Shown: positions 1-9,867, counted from the stretch's first letter. The stretch: DNA of 64,000 nucleotides from Bifidobacterium santillanense (GCF_018555385.1 NZ_JAFEJS010000013.1:1-64000); one strand, 5' to 3'. Notes: generated by a model from the letters alone, not told the origin. Made by a program: numbers and translations.

Positions 1-1
1 C

Positions 2-94
2 ATGCACGAGACGTTCGGCATCCCCATGAGATACGGCACCGGCATCGACTGGAACGACTTCCACACCCGCGTCGAATGGCCATCAAACGACTAA
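2..94 (+). CDS. 3' end of an unidentified gene (partial)
   Basis: An open frame enters from the left edge and stops with TAA at 92-94, giving about 30 visible residues with the motifs ETFGIPMRYGTG and DWNDFH and the end PSND. I do not recognise the family. The last four codons and the stop lie inside the first copy of a 46-bp tandem duplication. An ATG at position 2 is in frame, but the true start is probably outside the window. Confidence 0.5.
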   Translation: MHETFGIPMRYGTGIDWNDFHTRVEWPSND

Positions 95-172
95 ACCCTC
101 AGACACACATTTTGGCCTATAACCCCCATCAAACGACTAAACCCTCAGACACACATTTTGGCCTATAACCCC
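81..172. repeat. 46-bp perfect tandem duplication
   Basis: Positions 81-126 are repeated without a mismatch at 127-172. The unit begins CATCAAACGACTAA and ends GGCCTATAACCCC, so it contains the last codons and stop of the upstream gene plus its 3' flank. The second copy is therefore a non-coding echo of the gene's tail. The identity suggests a recent slippage or duplication event. Confidence 0.95.
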
Positions 173-176
173 AAAA

Positions 177-204
177 GGGGTTCCAGTCAGCTGACTGGAA
201 CCCC
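177..204. terminator. 28-nt perfect palindrome, probable bidirectional terminator
   Basis: GGGGTTCCAGTCAG is followed directly by its exact complement, ending at 204. It lies between the plus-strand gene end and the 3' end of the minus-strand tRNA-Ser, where a shared terminator is expected. There is no clear U-tract, so termination is inferred from the stem and the position. Confidence 0.6.
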
Positions 205-207
205 TGA

Positions 208-296
208 TGGCGGATGAAGCGAGATTCGAACTCGCGGAGGGGGTTGCCCTCACACGCTTTCGAGGCGTGCTCCTTAGACCGCTCGGACATTCATCC
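208..296 (-). tRNA. tRNA-Ser(CGA)
   Basis: The minus strand folds as a class II tRNA. Acceptor GGATGAA pairs with TTCATCC, the anticodon stem CACGC/GCGTG holds the loop CTCGAAA (anticodon CGA), and there is a long variable arm and a T-loop TTCGAAT. The 3' CCA is encoded at 208-210. Length is 89 nt including CCA. Confidence 0.95.
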
Positions 297-421
297 ATGC
301 GCTGCGTGAAAACGCAACCTGTTCATTATAAGCCTATGTTCGCCGCGTGCAAGTCGGGCGCGTCGCGGGAGGGCAAGCTCCGGCGTCGGCCGCCGACGAG
401 GGCCCGTCGCGGGGGTCTCCC

Positions 422-1222
422 CTACAGCGCCTGCTCGTGGACGGAGGCGTTGACCCACTGGTGCTGTTCGACGTTGTATCCGGAGAAGATGCCGATGTCG
501 AGCATGCAGTCGCGGTAGTCGCGCCCGTGGGCGATGGTGATGTAGTTGTCGTCGACCATGCGGTTGTGCGTGGGATCGAGACCGATCCAGCGGTGCCCCT
601 GATAGATCTCCACCCACGCGTGCGTGGCGCCTTCCCCGCCCAGAAGGCCGGCGATGTAGCGGGCGATCAGACCGCAGTGGCGGCACACCGACAGCATCAC
701 GTGCGCGTAGTCCTGGCACACGCCCTTGCGCTGGGCGAGCGCCTGCTCGGCGGTGGTGCGGATGGTGGTGGAGCCCGGCGTGTAGACGAACGCCTTGTAC
801 ACCTCGTCCATGATCTCGCGCGCCTTGTCGATCGGCGTGGCGTCCTCGGGCAGCCTGTCGAGGCGCCGACGGCAGATGTCGGTCAGCGCCTCCACGGCCG
901 GCCCCGGGATCGTCAGGGCCGAATCGAAGCGGTACAGCGGCTTGTAGATCTCCGTCTTGATGTGTTCGTTGTCGACGAACGCGATGCCGGTGACCTTGTA
1001 GTTGAACACATCGTGCGGCTCGGGGATGAAACCGGTCTTCACCACCGAATCGAAGGAGTCGATGGTGGTCTCCAGCTCGACGTCCGGCTCGATGTCGATC
1101 TCGACGTCGACGACCTGCTGACGCGGGCCGGTGGCCGGGATGCACCGCAGCTGGAAACGGTGGTCGGTGACGGGCGAGCTGAAGCTGAGCTTCATCTCGT
1201 AGTCAAACACCAGTTTTTTCAT
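422..1222 (-). CDS. transglutaminase-like cysteine peptidase family protein
   Basis: 266 aa. The C-terminal half has the transglutaminase-like triad: Cys in GVCQDYAH (about residue 169), His in THAWVEIY (about 201) and Asp in GLDPTHN (about 217). The N-terminal half is the beta-rich domain usual in this family (COG1305). It lies 57 bp downstream of the ATP-grasp/alpha-E gene on the same strand. This pairing is widely conserved and has been predicted to make or process an amide- or peptide-linked product, with no demonstrated substrate. Start ATG at 1222 has a GGAG-type ribosome site. No signal peptide is visible, so it is probably cytoplasmic. Confidence 0.85.
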   Translation of the reverse strand: MKKLVFDYEMKLSFSSPVTDHRFQLRCIPATGPRQQVVDVEIDIEPDVELETTIDSFDSVVKTGFIPEPHDVFNYKVTGIAFVDNEHIKTEIYKPLYRFDSALTIPGPAVEALTDICRRRLDRLPEDATPIDKAREIMDEVYKAFVYTPGSTTIRTTAEQALAQRKGVCQDYAHVMLSVCRHCGLIARYIAGLLGGEGATHAWVEIYQGHRWIGLDPTHNRMVDDNYITIAHGRDYRDCMLDIGIFSGYNVEQHQWVNASVHEQAL

Positions 1223-1279
1223 GAATCAGGCTCCGTAAGATGTGACTTAAACCTCATTCCACCTTACCAGCTTGACCAG

Positions 1280-3460
1280 TCACGGCCGGCGGGCGTCCAT
1301 GTTCATCGCGCTGAACGATCCCGGGTCCTTGCGGTCGCCGGTGATCGAACGTCTGCCGAAGTCGTCGAGGAACTCCTGCAGACGTGCCGTCAACTCCGGG
1401 TAGCCGCGCTGCGGCAGCTGGCCCAGCAGCCAGCCGATGCCCTCGGCGAAGCACTGCGGCAGCGGCATGCCGTCCAGCGCGTGCGAATAGGAGCTGAGCT
1501 TCCTGAACGGCGCATCCATCTCCTCGACGGGCATGCCGAATCTGGTGTACAGGTCGAGGCGCTCGATGTACTTGCCGATGAAGATGAACGCCTTGAGCGT
1601 CATGTCCGTGGCGGAGTTCTCGATGCCGCCCCAGAAGGCGAGCATGTCGTCGGCGATGTCGCGCTGGGCGTAGATGTCGGACGAATCGGCGGACGCCTCG
1701 GCGGCGCTGGTGATGTTCGTCACCGCCAGCTCGACGTACTGCAGCAGACGCGACGACAGCTCCGGGCGCAGGACCACCGCGTTGTTGAACGCGGAGACGA
1801 TGGCGGAGCGCACCGAATCGGGGTTGGTGCTGTCGTAGAGGAATGAGTGGATGAACGTGTCGAAGTCCTCGAAGTCCTCCGGCAGGTCGAGCGCGCGGGC
1901 GAACGGGCGGAAGGCGTCCGGGTTGTCGTCCATCACGCGGTCGTAGAACGGGTAGAACTGGACCAGCGTGGTGAACGCGCGCTCGGTGTAGCGGCCCAGC
2001 CAGTACAGGTTGTCGGCCTTGGAGGCGGTGACCAGCTGCAGCGAGTGCTTGCGCGCGTGCGGCATGAGGTTGACCGACTCGATCTCCTCGCCGTGGTTCG
2101 GGATCACCCGGTCCTTGGGCGCGAGCACCCACGTGTCCTTGAAGCCGCCGCCCTGGGAGGAGTTGACGATCATCTGGCCGGGCACCGACGAGTAGCGGGT
2201 CAGGCCCGAATACCACACGTGCGTGTTCTGGCCGGTGACGACGAAGGCGCGCAGGTCGGCCTTGCGCGGGCTGCGTTCGCCGGTGTCGGGGTCGACCACG
2301 TCGATGTCGCGGAACTGGATGATCTCCTGCGCGATGAAGCGGCGGGGATCGGTCTTGATGCGGTCGGCGAGCTCCTCGCGCTTGTCCCTGTCGAGGTCGC
2401 GGCCGAACACCACGCCGTAGCCGCCGGCCTCGGCCACATCCTTGATGACGAGCTCGTCCATGCGGCTCAGGACCTCCTTGCGGTCCTGTTCGAACATCGG
2501 CATGTAGGTGGGCGCGTTATGCAGGATCGGCTCCTCGCCCAGATAGTACTTGATCATCTGGGGTACGAAGTAGTAGATCGCCTTGTCGTCGGCGGCGCCG
2601 TTGCCCGGCGCGTTGACGATGGCCACGTTGCCGGCGCGGTACGCGGACAGCAGTCCGGGCACGCCGATCACGGAGTCGGGGTTGAAGGCGAACGGATCGA
2701 GGTAGTCGTCGGCGAGACGGCGGTAGACGACGCCCACGCGATGGCGGTTGCCGGCGTAGTCGAGGAAGAACAGCTTGTTCTCGACGACCTCGAGGTCCTC
2801 CGGGAAGGCGAGCGTCGCACCGGTCTTCTCGGCGAGGTACGCGTGTTCGAAGAACGCGGAGTTGTAGCGTCCCGGAGTCAGCACCACGGCGATGCCCTCG
2901 GTGGAGACGAAGTCCATGGCCTTGCGCAGCAGACGCGGATAGTCGCGGTTGTCGCGCACGCGCACCTCGCGGAACAGTCGCGGGTTGGTGCGGCGCTCGA
3001 TGTCGCGGGCGAACAGCGGGTAGCTGGCGCCGGACGGGATGCGCAGGTTGTCCTCGAGCACCCACCAGCGTCCGTCCTCGCCCTGGACGAGATCCTCGCC
3101 GGCGATGTGCGCGAACACGCCGGCCGGGGGCGTGACGCCGTTGACCTGCGGATAGTAGCCGGCGGACGTGTAGACGAACTCCTCGGGCACGACGCCGTCA
3201 TGGATGATGTTCTTCTCCGAGTAGATGTCCTTCAGATAGGCGTTCAGCGCGTTGACGCGCTGCTTCAGTCCGGCCTCGAGACGATCGAACTCGTCGGACT
3301 CGATGATGCGCGGGATCGGATCGTAGGGAAACAGCCGATCGTGGTATTCGCCGTTCTTGTACACGCCGAAGCGCACGCCGTTGCGGCTCAGTTCGCGGTT
3401 GATGCCCTCACGCCGCTCCACCAATTCCGCCGCCAGTCTTTGCGCCGCCGATTCGATCAT
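1280..3460 (-). CDS. circularly permuted ATP-grasp plus alpha-E domain protein
   Basis: 726 aa from the chosen ATG, which has an AAGGAAG site 7 nt upstream; an in-frame extension to 3511 lacks that support. Residues about 1-450 form the circularly permuted ATP-grasp type 2 region (motifs YFVPQMI, ELVIKDVAEAGGYGV, RFIAQEII, VNSSQGGGFKDTW). The remainder is an alpha-E helical domain beginning near ADNLYWLGRYTERA. Elsewhere the two domains are often separate genes; here they are one polypeptide. Together with the downstream transglutaminase-like gene it forms a conserved but uncharacterised predicted peptide-ligase/hydrolase module. Substrate unknown. Confidence 0.88.
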   Translation of the reverse strand: MIESAAQRLAAELVERREGINRELSRNGVRFGVYKNGEYHDRLFPYDPIPRIIESDEFDRLEAGLKQRVNALNAYLKDIYSEKNIIHDGVVPEEFVYTSAGYYPQVNGVTPPAGVFAHIAGEDLVQGEDGRWWVLEDNLRIPSGASYPLFARDIERRTNPRLFREVRVRDNRDYPRLLRKAMDFVSTEGIAVVLTPGRYNSAFFEHAYLAEKTGATLAFPEDLEVVENKLFFLDYAGNRHRVGVVYRRLADDYLDPFAFNPDSVIGVPGLLSAYRAGNVAIVNAPGNGAADDKAIYYFVPQMIKYYLGEEPILHNAPTYMPMFEQDRKEVLSRMDELVIKDVAEAGGYGVVFGRDLDRDKREELADRIKTDPRRFIAQEIIQFRDIDVVDPDTGERSPRKADLRAFVVTGQNTHVWYSGLTRYSSVPGQMIVNSSQGGGFKDTWVLAPKDRVIPNHGEEIESVNLMPHARKHSLQLVTASKADNLYWLGRYTERAFTTLVQFYPFYDRVMDDNPDAFRPFARALDLPEDFEDFDTFIHSFLYDSTNPDSVRSAIVSAFNNAVVLRPELSSRLLQYVELAVTNITSAAEASADSSDIYAQRDIADDMLAFWGGIENSATDMTLKAFIFIGKYIERLDLYTRFGMPVEEMDAPFRKLSSYSHALDGMPLPQCFAEGIGWLLGQLPQRGYPELTARLQEFLDDFGRRSITGDRKDPGSFSAMNMDARRP

Positions 3461-3702
3461 CGCGTCACTTCCTTGATGTATCCACCCGCGCCCGGCCCGC
3501 CTGGCCGGCACGGCCCGGGACGTTGCGTTCCGGGATGCCTACACGTCAATACGTCGTATAAACGTATGCGGGACCCGTTTCGGCAAATGCGCGGGAATGT
3601 TACGAACGCGTCACCGCCGCCGCGTGTCGGTTTCGTGCGGTCGCGGCCGACGGCACGGCGCGAGGGTAGTACCGGCCCCACGCCGCGTGATCGCCCTGCC
3701 CG

Positions 3703-3708
3703 TATACT
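3703..3708 (+). promoter_or_regulatory. -10 box of truA
   Basis: TATACT lies 4 nt before the first possible ATG (3713) and 10 and 19 nt before the next in-frame ATGs. No Shine-Dalgarno sequence precedes any of them. Leaderless or near-leaderless transcription is inferred. Confidence 0.5.
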
Positions 3709-3712
3709 CTCG

Positions 3713-4648
3713 ATGGCTATGACGGCTATGACACGACTACGTATCGACCTGGCATACGACGGCGGCGCCTTCTACGGCTGGGCGACGCAACCCGATATCC
3801 GCACCGTGCAGGGCACCATCGAGGCGGCGCTGCACAGGCTGCTGCGCGTGGACGAGCACGATCCGGACGAGCCGCTGCGCCTCGTCGTCGCCGGGCGGAC
3901 CGACACGGGCGTCCATGCCAGCCATCAGGTCTGTCACCTCGACGTGACGGCGTCGACGTTGGAACGCGCCGTCGGGCATATGCGGGTGCCGGCGGTCACC
4001 GCGCTCGAGCATCGTCTGCAGCGACTGCTGCCGACGGACATCACCATCCACCGCGTATCGGTCGCGCCGGATGGCTTCGACGCCCGATTCTCCGCGCTGG
4101 AGCGCACGTACGTCTACCGGATCGCGGACCGGTCGAGCGAGGTCGACCCGAGGCTGCGCGGCTGCGTGCTGCACATCGACGATACGCTCGATCTCGACGC
4201 GATGAACCGGGCGGCGGCGATGACGCTCGGTCTGCACGACTTCGGCTCGTTCGCGACGCCGAATCCGGGAGGCACGACGATCCGCGAGGTCAAGCGCGCA
4301 TTCTGGACGCGTGTGCCCGCACGGCCGTTGACGCCCACCGGCGGCGCCGACGCCCCGGACTCCGGCTACGTCACGCCGACGTTGGAGTCCGGTCTCGTCT
4401 GCTTCACGATCGTGGCCGACGCGTTCGCGCGCAACATGGTGCGCTCGCTCGTCAATGCGTGCGTCGCGGTCGGCATCGGCAAGCGGGATCTCGACTGGTT
4501 CGCCGGGAAGATGGCCGTGCCGAAGCGCGAGGGCTCGACCGGGCCGATCGCCCCTCAGGGGCTCACGCTCGAGCACGTCGCCTATCCGCCGGACGGTGAG
4601 CTCGCCGCGCGCGCCGAGGCGATCCGCGCCGTGCGCACCCTGCCGTGA
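3713..4648 (+). CDS. truA: tRNA pseudouridine(38-40) synthase
   Basis: About 306-311 aa. The pseudouridine synthase catalytic motif GRTDTGVHA, containing the essential Asp, is near residue 60, and the N-terminus LRIDLAYDGGAFYGWA is typical of TruA. It converts uridine to pseudouridine in the anticodon stem-loop. ATG codons at 3713, 3719 and 3728 are all in frame; 3728 (MTRLRID) fits the family best and 3713 is nearest the -10 box, so the start is uncertain. It is convergent with rplQ, a neighbour seen in many genomes. Confidence 0.95.
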   Translation: MAMTAMTRLRIDLAYDGGAFYGWATQPDIRTVQGTIEAALHRLLRVDEHDPDEPLRLVVAGRTDTGVHASHQVCHLDVTASTLERAVGHMRVPAVTALEHRLQRLLPTDITIHRVSVAPDGFDARFSALERTYVYRIADRSSEVDPRLRGCVLHIDDTLDLDAMNRAAAMTLGLHDFGSFATPNPGGTTIREVKRAFWTRVPARPLTPTGGADAPDSGYVTPTLESGLVCFTIVADAFARNMVRSLVNACVAVGIGKRDLDWFAGKMAVPKREGSTGPIAPQGLTLEHVAYPPDGELAARAEAIRAVRTLP

Positions 4649-4713
4649 GGCGCCCGTAGGCCGGCCGCACCACGGGAGCAACGGCGCGGGGCATACGCGC
4701 ATACGCGCATACG

Positions 4714-4755
4714 AAAAGGACCGAAATCCGTATGACGCGGATTTCGGTCCTTTTT
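4714..4755. terminator. bidirectional intrinsic terminator between truA and rplQ
   Basis: AAAAGGACCGAAATCCG (4714-4730) pairs with CGGATTTCGGTCC and is followed by TTTTT on the plus strand. The A-run on the left arm gives a U-tract on the minus strand too, so it can end both truA and the rpoA-rplQ transcript. Confidence 0.9.
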
Positions 4756-4789
4756 CAGCGCGTTGTCGGCTGTGAAGTCAGCGAGTGAC

Positions 4790-5266
4790 TCACTCGGCCT
4801 GCTCGGCGGCGGTCTCCTCGGCCGGAGCCTCGGTGGCCGGAGCCTCCTCGACCGGAGCCTCGACCTTGGTCGCGGCCTCGGCTTCCTTCACGACGGCCTT
4901 CTTGGCCACCGGCTCGGTGACGAGCTCGATGATGGCGGCCGGAGCGGAATCGCCCTTGCGCGGGGCGATCTTCACGATGCGGGTGTAGCCACCCTCACGC
5001 TGCTCCATCTGCTCGGCGATCTGGGTGAACAGCACGTGCACGACGGACTTGTTGCGGATGACGCGCATCACGCGACGGCGGGAGTGCAGATCACCGCGCT
5101 TGGCGAAGGTGATCAGGCGCTCGGCCAGCGGACGAAGGCGCTTGGCCTTCGGCAGCGTGGTGACGATGCGGCCGTTCTGGAACAGGCTGGTGGCCATGTT
5201 CGCGAGCATCAGACGCTCGTGCGCCGGGCTGGAGGCCAGACGCGGGCCCTTCTTGGGTGTGGGCAT
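4790..5266 (-). CDS. rplQ: 50S ribosomal protein L17
   Basis: 158 aa. The conserved L17 core ([24 protein letters not shown], with [17 protein letters not shown] following) occupies residues 1-115. The last 40 residues are an Ala/Glu/Val-rich acidic tail ([18 protein letters not shown]) beyond the usual bacterial length, as is common in actinobacteria. It is the last gene of the alpha operon, 92 bp after rpoA. Confidence 0.97.
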   Translation of the reverse strand: MPTPKKGPRLASSPAHERLMLANMATSLFQNGRIVTTLPKAKRLRPLAERLITFAKRGDLHSRRRVMRVIRNKSVVHVLFTQIAEQMEQREGGYTRIVKIAPRKGDSAPAAIIELVTEPVAKKAVVKEAEAATKVEAPVEEAPATEAPAEETAAEQAE

Positions 5267-5358
5267 AGTAACTCCTTTTGCTAGGGCCGGTTCAGGTGGG
5301 CAGAGGCCCGAACGTCCGAACCGGTCCTGCGGTTGGTCGAACTGCGGCTAACGGGTTC

Positions 5359-6357
5359 TCACTCGTCTTCAGGCGAGAAGAAGGTGCCGCCTTCGAGATT
5401 GTTGGTGTCGAAGCCACCGAGCGGGGAAGCCTTGAGAGACATGCCCAGAGACTGGAGCTTCTCCTTGACCTCGTCAATGGACTTCATACCGAAATTGCGG
5501 ATATCGAGCAGATCCTGCTCAGTGTGGGAGACCAGCTCGCCGATGGTGTGGATGCCCTCGCGCTTGAGGCAGTTGTAGCTGCGCTGCGTGAGGTTCAGGT
5601 CCTCGATCGGCACGGCGAGTTCGGGGTTGGACTCCTCCACCACGGGGGCGGGGCCGACCTCGACGCCTTCGGCCTGGGTGTTGAGCTCACGGCACAGGCC
5701 GAAGAGCTCCACCAGGGTGGAACCGGCGGAAGCCACCGCGTCGCGCGGGGAGATGGCCGGCTTGGTCTCCACGTCCAGGATGAGCTTGTCGAAGTCGGTG
5801 CGCTGTTCGACGCGCGTCGCCTCGACCTTGTAGCTCACCTTGAGCACAGGGGAATAGATGGAATCGACCGGGATGCGGCCGATCTCATCGGTGTCCTGCT
5901 TGTTCATCGCCGCCGGCACGTAGCCACGGCCGCGCTCGACGGTGAACTCGATCTCGAGTTCGCCGTCCTCGGCGAGGGTGGCGATGTGCATGTCCGGATT
6001 GGCGATGGTCACGCCGGCGGGCGGGGTGATGTCACCAGCGGTGACCTCGCCCTTACCGCTCTTGCGCAGGTACATCACGACAGGTTCGTCGTACTCGCTG
6101 GTGAGCACGATGCCCTTGACGTTGAGCAGAATCTCGGTGACGTCCTCCTGGACGCCCGGCAGAGTGGTGAACTCATGCAGGGCACCGGAGATACGCACCG
6201 ACGTCACAGCGGCACCCGGGATCGAGCTCAGCAGGGTTCGACGCAGCGAGTTGCCAAGCGTGTAGCCGAAGCCCGGTTCGAGCGGCTCGATGGTGAAGCG
6301 AGAACGCTGAGGGGTCAGCGATTCCTCGGTAAGAGTCGGACGCTGTGCAATAAGCAC
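5359..6357 (-). CDS. rpoA: DNA-directed RNA polymerase alpha subunit
   Basis: 332 aa. The N-terminal assembly domain ([20 protein letters not shown]) is followed by an acidic linker and the C-terminal DNA-binding domain ([27 protein letters not shown]), so promoter UP-element contacts are intact. The start codon is GTG at 6357, placed by an AAAGGA site 7 nt upstream. It follows rpsK by 79 bp. Confidence 0.97.
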   Translation of the reverse strand: MLIAQRPTLTEESLTPQRSRFTIEPLEPGFGYTLGNSLRRTLLSSIPGAAVTSVRISGALHEFTTLPGVQEDVTEILLNVKGIVLTSEYDEPVVMYLRKSGKGEVTAGDITPPAGVTIANPDMHIATLAEDGELEIEFTVERGRGYVPAAMNKQDTDEIGRIPVDSIYSPVLKVSYKVEATRVEQRTDFDKLILDVETKPAISPRDAVASAGSTLVELFGLCRELNTQAEGVEVGPAPVVEESNPELAVPIEDLNLTQRSYNCLKREGIHTIGELVSHTEQDLLDIRNFGMKSIDEVKEKLQSLGMSLKASPLGGFDTNNLEGGTFFSPEDE

Positions 6358-6436
6358 TGTGGTATCCTTTCAGCTTCTGACCGGTGGTGCACTCACCGGG
6401 CCATAAGCGGGTTGGATGAATATTGTCTAGTAGTGC

Positions 6437-6835
6437 TCAGACGCGACGACGCTTCGGGGGACGAACGCCGTTATGCGCTTGCGGGGTGACGTCGGTGATG
6501 GAACCGACTTCGAGGCCGGCGGACTGCAGGGAGCGGATGGCGGTCTCACGACCGGAACCCGGGCCCTTCACGAAAACGTCAACCTTCTTCAGGCCGTGCT
6601 CCATCGCCTTGCGAGCGGCGGACTCGGCGGCCATGCCAGCGGCGTACGGCGTGGACTTACGGGAGCCCTTGAAACCGACATCGCCACCGGAGGCCCAGGA
6701 CACCACGGCGCCGGACGGATCGGTGATCGAGATGATCGTGTTGTTGAAAGTGGACTTGATGTGAGCCTGGCCGACCGGGATCGACTTGCGATCACGACGA
6801 CGGGGCTTACGAGCGGCTTGCTTAGGCGCTGCCAT
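6437..6835 (-). CDS. rpsK: 30S ribosomal protein S11
   Basis: 132 aa beginning [10 protein letters not shown]. An in-frame upstream extension is not S11-like. Conserved segments include [33 protein letters not shown] and the basic end [10 protein letters not shown]. It lies in the 30S platform near the mRNA exit. It sits 90 bp after rpsM in the alpha operon. Confidence 0.97.
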   Translation of the reverse strand: MAAPKQAARKPRRRDRKSIPVGQAHIKSTFNNTIISITDPSGAVVSWASGGDVGFKGSRKSTPYAAGMAAESAARKAMEHGLKKVDVFVKGPGSGRETAIRSLQSAGLEVGSITDVTPQAHNGVRPPKRRRV

Positions 6836-6925
6836 TGACCCTCGTTTCCTTGTAACGAACTTATTGTTGTGAAATGGTGATTCGGGCGATGGGTGCGACC
6901 CCGTGGCCCGAATCGGAGCCACCTA

Positions 6926-7303
6926 CTACTTGGTGGCCTTCTTCTTTCCGGCGACCGTGCGCTTCGGGCCCTTGCGGGTACGGGCGTTGGTCTTGGTGCG
7001 CTGACCGCGCACGGGAAGTCCCTTACGGTGACGCAGGCCTTGGTAGCAGTTGATCTGAATCTTGCGACGGATGTCCGCGTCGATTTCACGGCGCAGGTCG
7101 CCCTCGATCTTGTAGTTGGCCTCGAGGTAGTCACGCAGCGTGATCAGCTGCTCGTCGGTAAGATCCTTGACGCGGATGTCCGGGTTGATACCGGTCGCGG
7201 CAAGCGTTTCCTTGGCACGAGTGCGACCCACACCGAAAATGTAGGTGAGGGCGATCTCGATGCGCTTCTCATTGGGGATGTCGACTCCGGCAAGACGTGC
7301 CAT
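6926..7303 (-). CDS. rpsM: 30S ribosomal protein S13
   Basis: 125 aa starting [14 protein letters not shown]; the longer in-frame start at 7336 adds 11 residues foreign to the family. It carries [32 protein letters not shown] and a lysine-rich tail. It lies in the 30S head, forming a bridge to the 50S. Confidence 0.97.
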   Translation of the reverse strand: MARLAGVDIPNEKRIEIALTYIFGVGRTRAKETLAATGINPDIRVKDLTDEQLITLRDYLEANYKIEGDLRREIDADIRRKIQINCYQGLRHRKGLPVRGQRTKTNARTRKGPKRTVAGKKKATK

Positions 7304-7447
7304 TGCGATTCCTTCTTGTTGACGTAGGTCTTGCACCCACTCGTCCGGTTCCCCGGCACGGGCCTACGTACCCGTGGTTCAGCGTCGTTCCCTTGCGGGA
7401 AGCGCTGTGAATGAGTGCCTGATGATATGCCGCTGGAGAATCTTCTC

Positions 7448-7561
7448 TCAGCCCTGACGCTGCTTGTGGCGCGGGTTGGAGCAGATCACCATGACGCGGC
7501 CGTGACGACGGATCACGCGGCAGTTCTCGCAGATCCTCTTCACACTAGGGCTGACCTTCAT
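7448..7561 (-). CDS. rpmJ: 50S ribosomal protein L36, zinc-binding type
   Basis: 37 aa, too short for most ORF callers: [14 protein letters not shown], then [20 protein letters not shown] and RQG. The zinc ligands Cys11, Cys14, Cys27 and His32 are all present, so this is the C+ form. It sits 21 bp after infA and 144 bp before rpsM. Confidence 0.96.
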   Translation of the reverse strand: MKVSPSVKRICENCRVIRRHGRVMVICSNPRHKQRQG

Positions 7562-7582
7562 GGTTTTCCTTTGCTTGTACCT

Positions 7583-7801
7583 TTACTTGTAGCGGTACGT
7601 AATACGACCGCGGTTGAGATCGTACGGGCTCATTTCGAGCACCACGCGATCCTGGGGAAGGATGCGGATGTAGTTCTTCCGCATCTTGCCGGAGATGGTG
7701 GCGAGCACGATGTGCTTGTTCTCGAGTTCAACGCGGAACATCGCGTTCGGCAGCGCTTCGACAACCCTACCTTCGACTTCAATCACACCGTCTTTTGCCA
7801 T
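7583..7801 (-). CDS. infA: translation initiation factor IF-1
   Basis: 72 aa from [15 protein letters not shown]; a start five codons upstream is unlikely. The OB-fold signature ([43 protein letters not shown]) is complete. IF-1 occupies the 30S A site during initiation. It is separated from adk by a strong hairpin, and the methionine aminopeptidase gene that usually lies between adk and infA in relatives is absent. Confidence 0.97.
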   Translation of the reverse strand: MAKDGVIEVEGRVVEALPNAMFRVELENKHIVLATISGKMRKNYIRILPQDRVVLEMSPYDLNRGRITYRYK

Positions 7802-7874
7802 TACTCCCGCTTCCACTCCTCGGTTGCATTACATGTGTGTATCCGAAGACACACCAAGTTACTAGGATACACAA

Positions 7875-7916
7875 GAACCGGACGTACGACGCATTGGCGT
7901 GTCGTACGTCCGGTTC
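7875..7916 (-). terminator. hairpin between adk and infA
   Basis: GAACCGGACGTACGAC (7875-7890) and its exact complement (7901-7916) enclose a 10-nt loop. It lies 38 bp after the adk stop. Only a weak T-rich stretch (TCTTGTGT) follows on the minus strand, so it may terminate or attenuate the secY-adk transcript. Confidence 0.7.
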
Positions 7917-7954
7917 CCGAAAGCGACGTGCTAGCGGCCCATCCGCCTTATGGC

Positions 7955-8521
7955 TCAGCGGGCGTCCAGCGCGGCCACGATGTTGGCCTGGATCGCGTCG
8001 ATGTCGCCGACGCCGTCGATGGCGACCAGCTGGCCGCGGGACTTGTAGGTGTCCAGCAGCGGGGCGGTCTCCTTGGCGTAGGTGTCCAGACGCTTGGCGA
8101 TGGCCTCCGGCGTGTCGTCGGTGCGGCCCTGCTCGACGGCGCGCTTGGCGATGCGCTCCATCAGCACGTCGTGGTCGGCGTCGAGGGCCACCACGGCGTC
8201 GAGCGGGGTGCCGAGCTCCTCGAGCATGGCGTCGAGCGCCTCGACCTGGGAGGCGTTGCGCGGGTAGCCGTCGAGGATCCAGCCGTTCTTGGCGTCCGCC
8301 TGGCCAAGACGGTCCTTGACGATGGAGTTGGTGAGCTCGTCCGGGACCAGCTCGCCCTTGTCCGTGTAGGCGATGACCTTGAGACCGAGCTCGGTCTTGC
8401 CCTTGATGTTGGCGCGGAAGATGTCGCCGGTGGAGATCGCCGGGATGCCGTAGTGCTCGGCGAGCAGCGCGGCCTGGGTGCCCTTGCCCACTCCCTGCGG
8501 GCCCATGATGAGAAGACGCAT
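7955..8521 (-). CDS. adk: adenylate kinase
   Basis: 188 aa from [16 protein letters not shown], which holds the P-loop; a start four codons upstream is less likely. The NMP-binding [10 protein letters not shown] and [13 protein letters not shown] motifs are present, and the LID is the short form lacking a zinc finger. It interconverts 2 ADP with ATP and AMP. It begins 8 bp after the secY stop and is probably cotranscribed with it. Confidence 0.97.
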   Translation of the reverse strand: MRLLIMGPQGVGKGTQAALLAEHYGIPAISTGDIFRANIKGKTELGLKVIAYTDKGELVPDELTNSIVKDRLGQADAKNGWILDGYPRNASQVEALDAMLEELGTPLDAVVALDADHDVLMERIAKRAVEQGRTDDTPEAIAKRLDTYAKETAPLLDTYKSRGQLVAIDGVGDIDAIQANIVAALDAR

Positions 8522-8529
8522 GTTATGTC

Positions 8530-9867
8530 TCACTTTCCTTCGACGTGGTCGGTGTTTTCAAACAGGAATCCGGCGTACTGGAACTGCTCGGTCTGGGCCT
8601 TGGCCTGACGCAGGGTGTCGAGGCCGACGCCCGCGATGATCAGGATCGTGGTGCCGCCGAACGGCAGCTGGGTGTTGAGGCCGAGAGCCATGATCAGGAC
8701 GGTCGGGATGAGGGCCACGAACAGCAGGTAGACGGCGCCCACGGTGTTCAGGCGGTTCATGACGTAGCTCAGGTAGCGGCTGGTGGCGTTGCCCGCGCGG
8801 ATGCCCGGGATGAAGCCGCCGTACTGCTTCATGTTGTCCGCGGTCTCATCCGGGTTGAACGTGATCTCGGTGTAGAAGAAGCAGAAGAACACGATCATCA
8901 GCGCGTACAGCGCGATGTACCAGATGCTGGTGGTGTTCGCCAGGTTGGAGTTGATCCACTTGACCCAGCTCTGGTCGGACTTGCCGAACTGCGCGATCAG
9001 GGTCGGGATGGCCAGAATGGAGGACGCGAAGATCGGCGGGATGACGCCGGACATGTTGATCTTCAGCGGCAGGTAGGTGGAGGAGCCGCCGTACATCTTG
9101 CGGCCGATCATGCGGCGGGTGTACTGCACCGGGATGCGGCGCTGGCACAGCTCGACGAAGTCGACGAAGATGAGGATGACGACGAGGACGGAGACGACGA
9201 TGGCGAACTTGCCCCAGTCGCCGTCGGTGCCGTTGGTGCCCCAGCCGATCTCCCACAGCTGCGGCAGGAAGCCGGAGCAGATGGACATGAAGATCAGGAC
9301 GGACATGCCCTGGCCGATGCCCTTGTCGGTGATGAGCTCGGCCATCCACATGATCAGGCCGGTGCCGCCGGTCATGATCAGGACCATGACGACGAGGTTC
9401 CACACGGAGCCGTCGGGGATGACCTGGGAGCAGGCGTAGTTGAACAGCGCGCCGGAGCGGGCGGTCACCAGGATGGTGGTGGACTGCAGCACCGCGAGGC
9501 CGATGGTCAGGTAACGGGTGTACTGGGTGAGCTTGGCCTCACCGGACTGGCCCTCCTTGTGCAGGGCCTCGAAGCGCGGGATGACCACGCGCAGGAGCTG
9601 GACGACGATGGATGCCGTGATGTACGGCATCACGCCCAGCGCGAAGATGGACAGCTGCAGCATGGCGCCGCCGGAGAAGAGGTTCACCAGTCCGATGAAG
9701 TTCTCCTGGCTGCCCTGCAGGGTCGCCACACACTTTTGCACGACGGTGTAGTCCACGCCCGGGGTGGGGATGAACGAACCGATGCGGTAGATAATGATGA
9801 TGAACAGAACGAAGAGGATTTTCTTCCTCAGTTCCTTCGTCTTCAAGGCCTGGATTAACGTCCTCAC
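8530..9867 (-). CDS. secY: protein translocase channel subunit SecY
   Basis: 445 aa starting at GTG 9867 ([16 protein letters not shown]), set by GGAGG 7 nt upstream; the longer in-frame reading has no such support. Ten membrane segments are evident, with the plug-region motif [15 protein letters not shown] and the cytoplasmic loop sequence [10 protein letters not shown]. It forms the SecYEG channel. A promoter and 5' leader precede it, so secY-adk is separated from the rplO transcript by a terminator. Confidence 0.96.
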   Translation of the reverse strand: MRTLIQALKTKELRKKILFVLFIIIIYRIGSFIPTPGVDYTVVQKCVATLQGSQENFIGLVNLFSGGAMLQLSIFALGVMPYITASIVVQLLRVVIPRFEALHKEGQSGEAKLTQYTRYLTIGLAVLQSTTILVTARSGALFNYACSQVIPDGSVWNLVVMVLIMTGGTGLIMWMAELITDKGIGQGMSVLIFMSICSGFLPQLWEIGWGTNGTDGDWGKFAIVVSVLVVILIFVDFVELCQRRIPVQYTRRMIGRKMYGGSSTYLPLKINMSGVIPPIFASSILAIPTLIAQFGKSDQSWVKWINSNLANTTSIWYIALYALMIVFFCFFYTEITFNPDETADNMKQYGGFIPGIRAGNATSRYLSYVMNRLNTVGAVYLLFVALIPTVLIMALGLNTQLPFGGTTILIIAGVGLDTLRQAKAQTEQFQYAGFLFENTDHVEGK

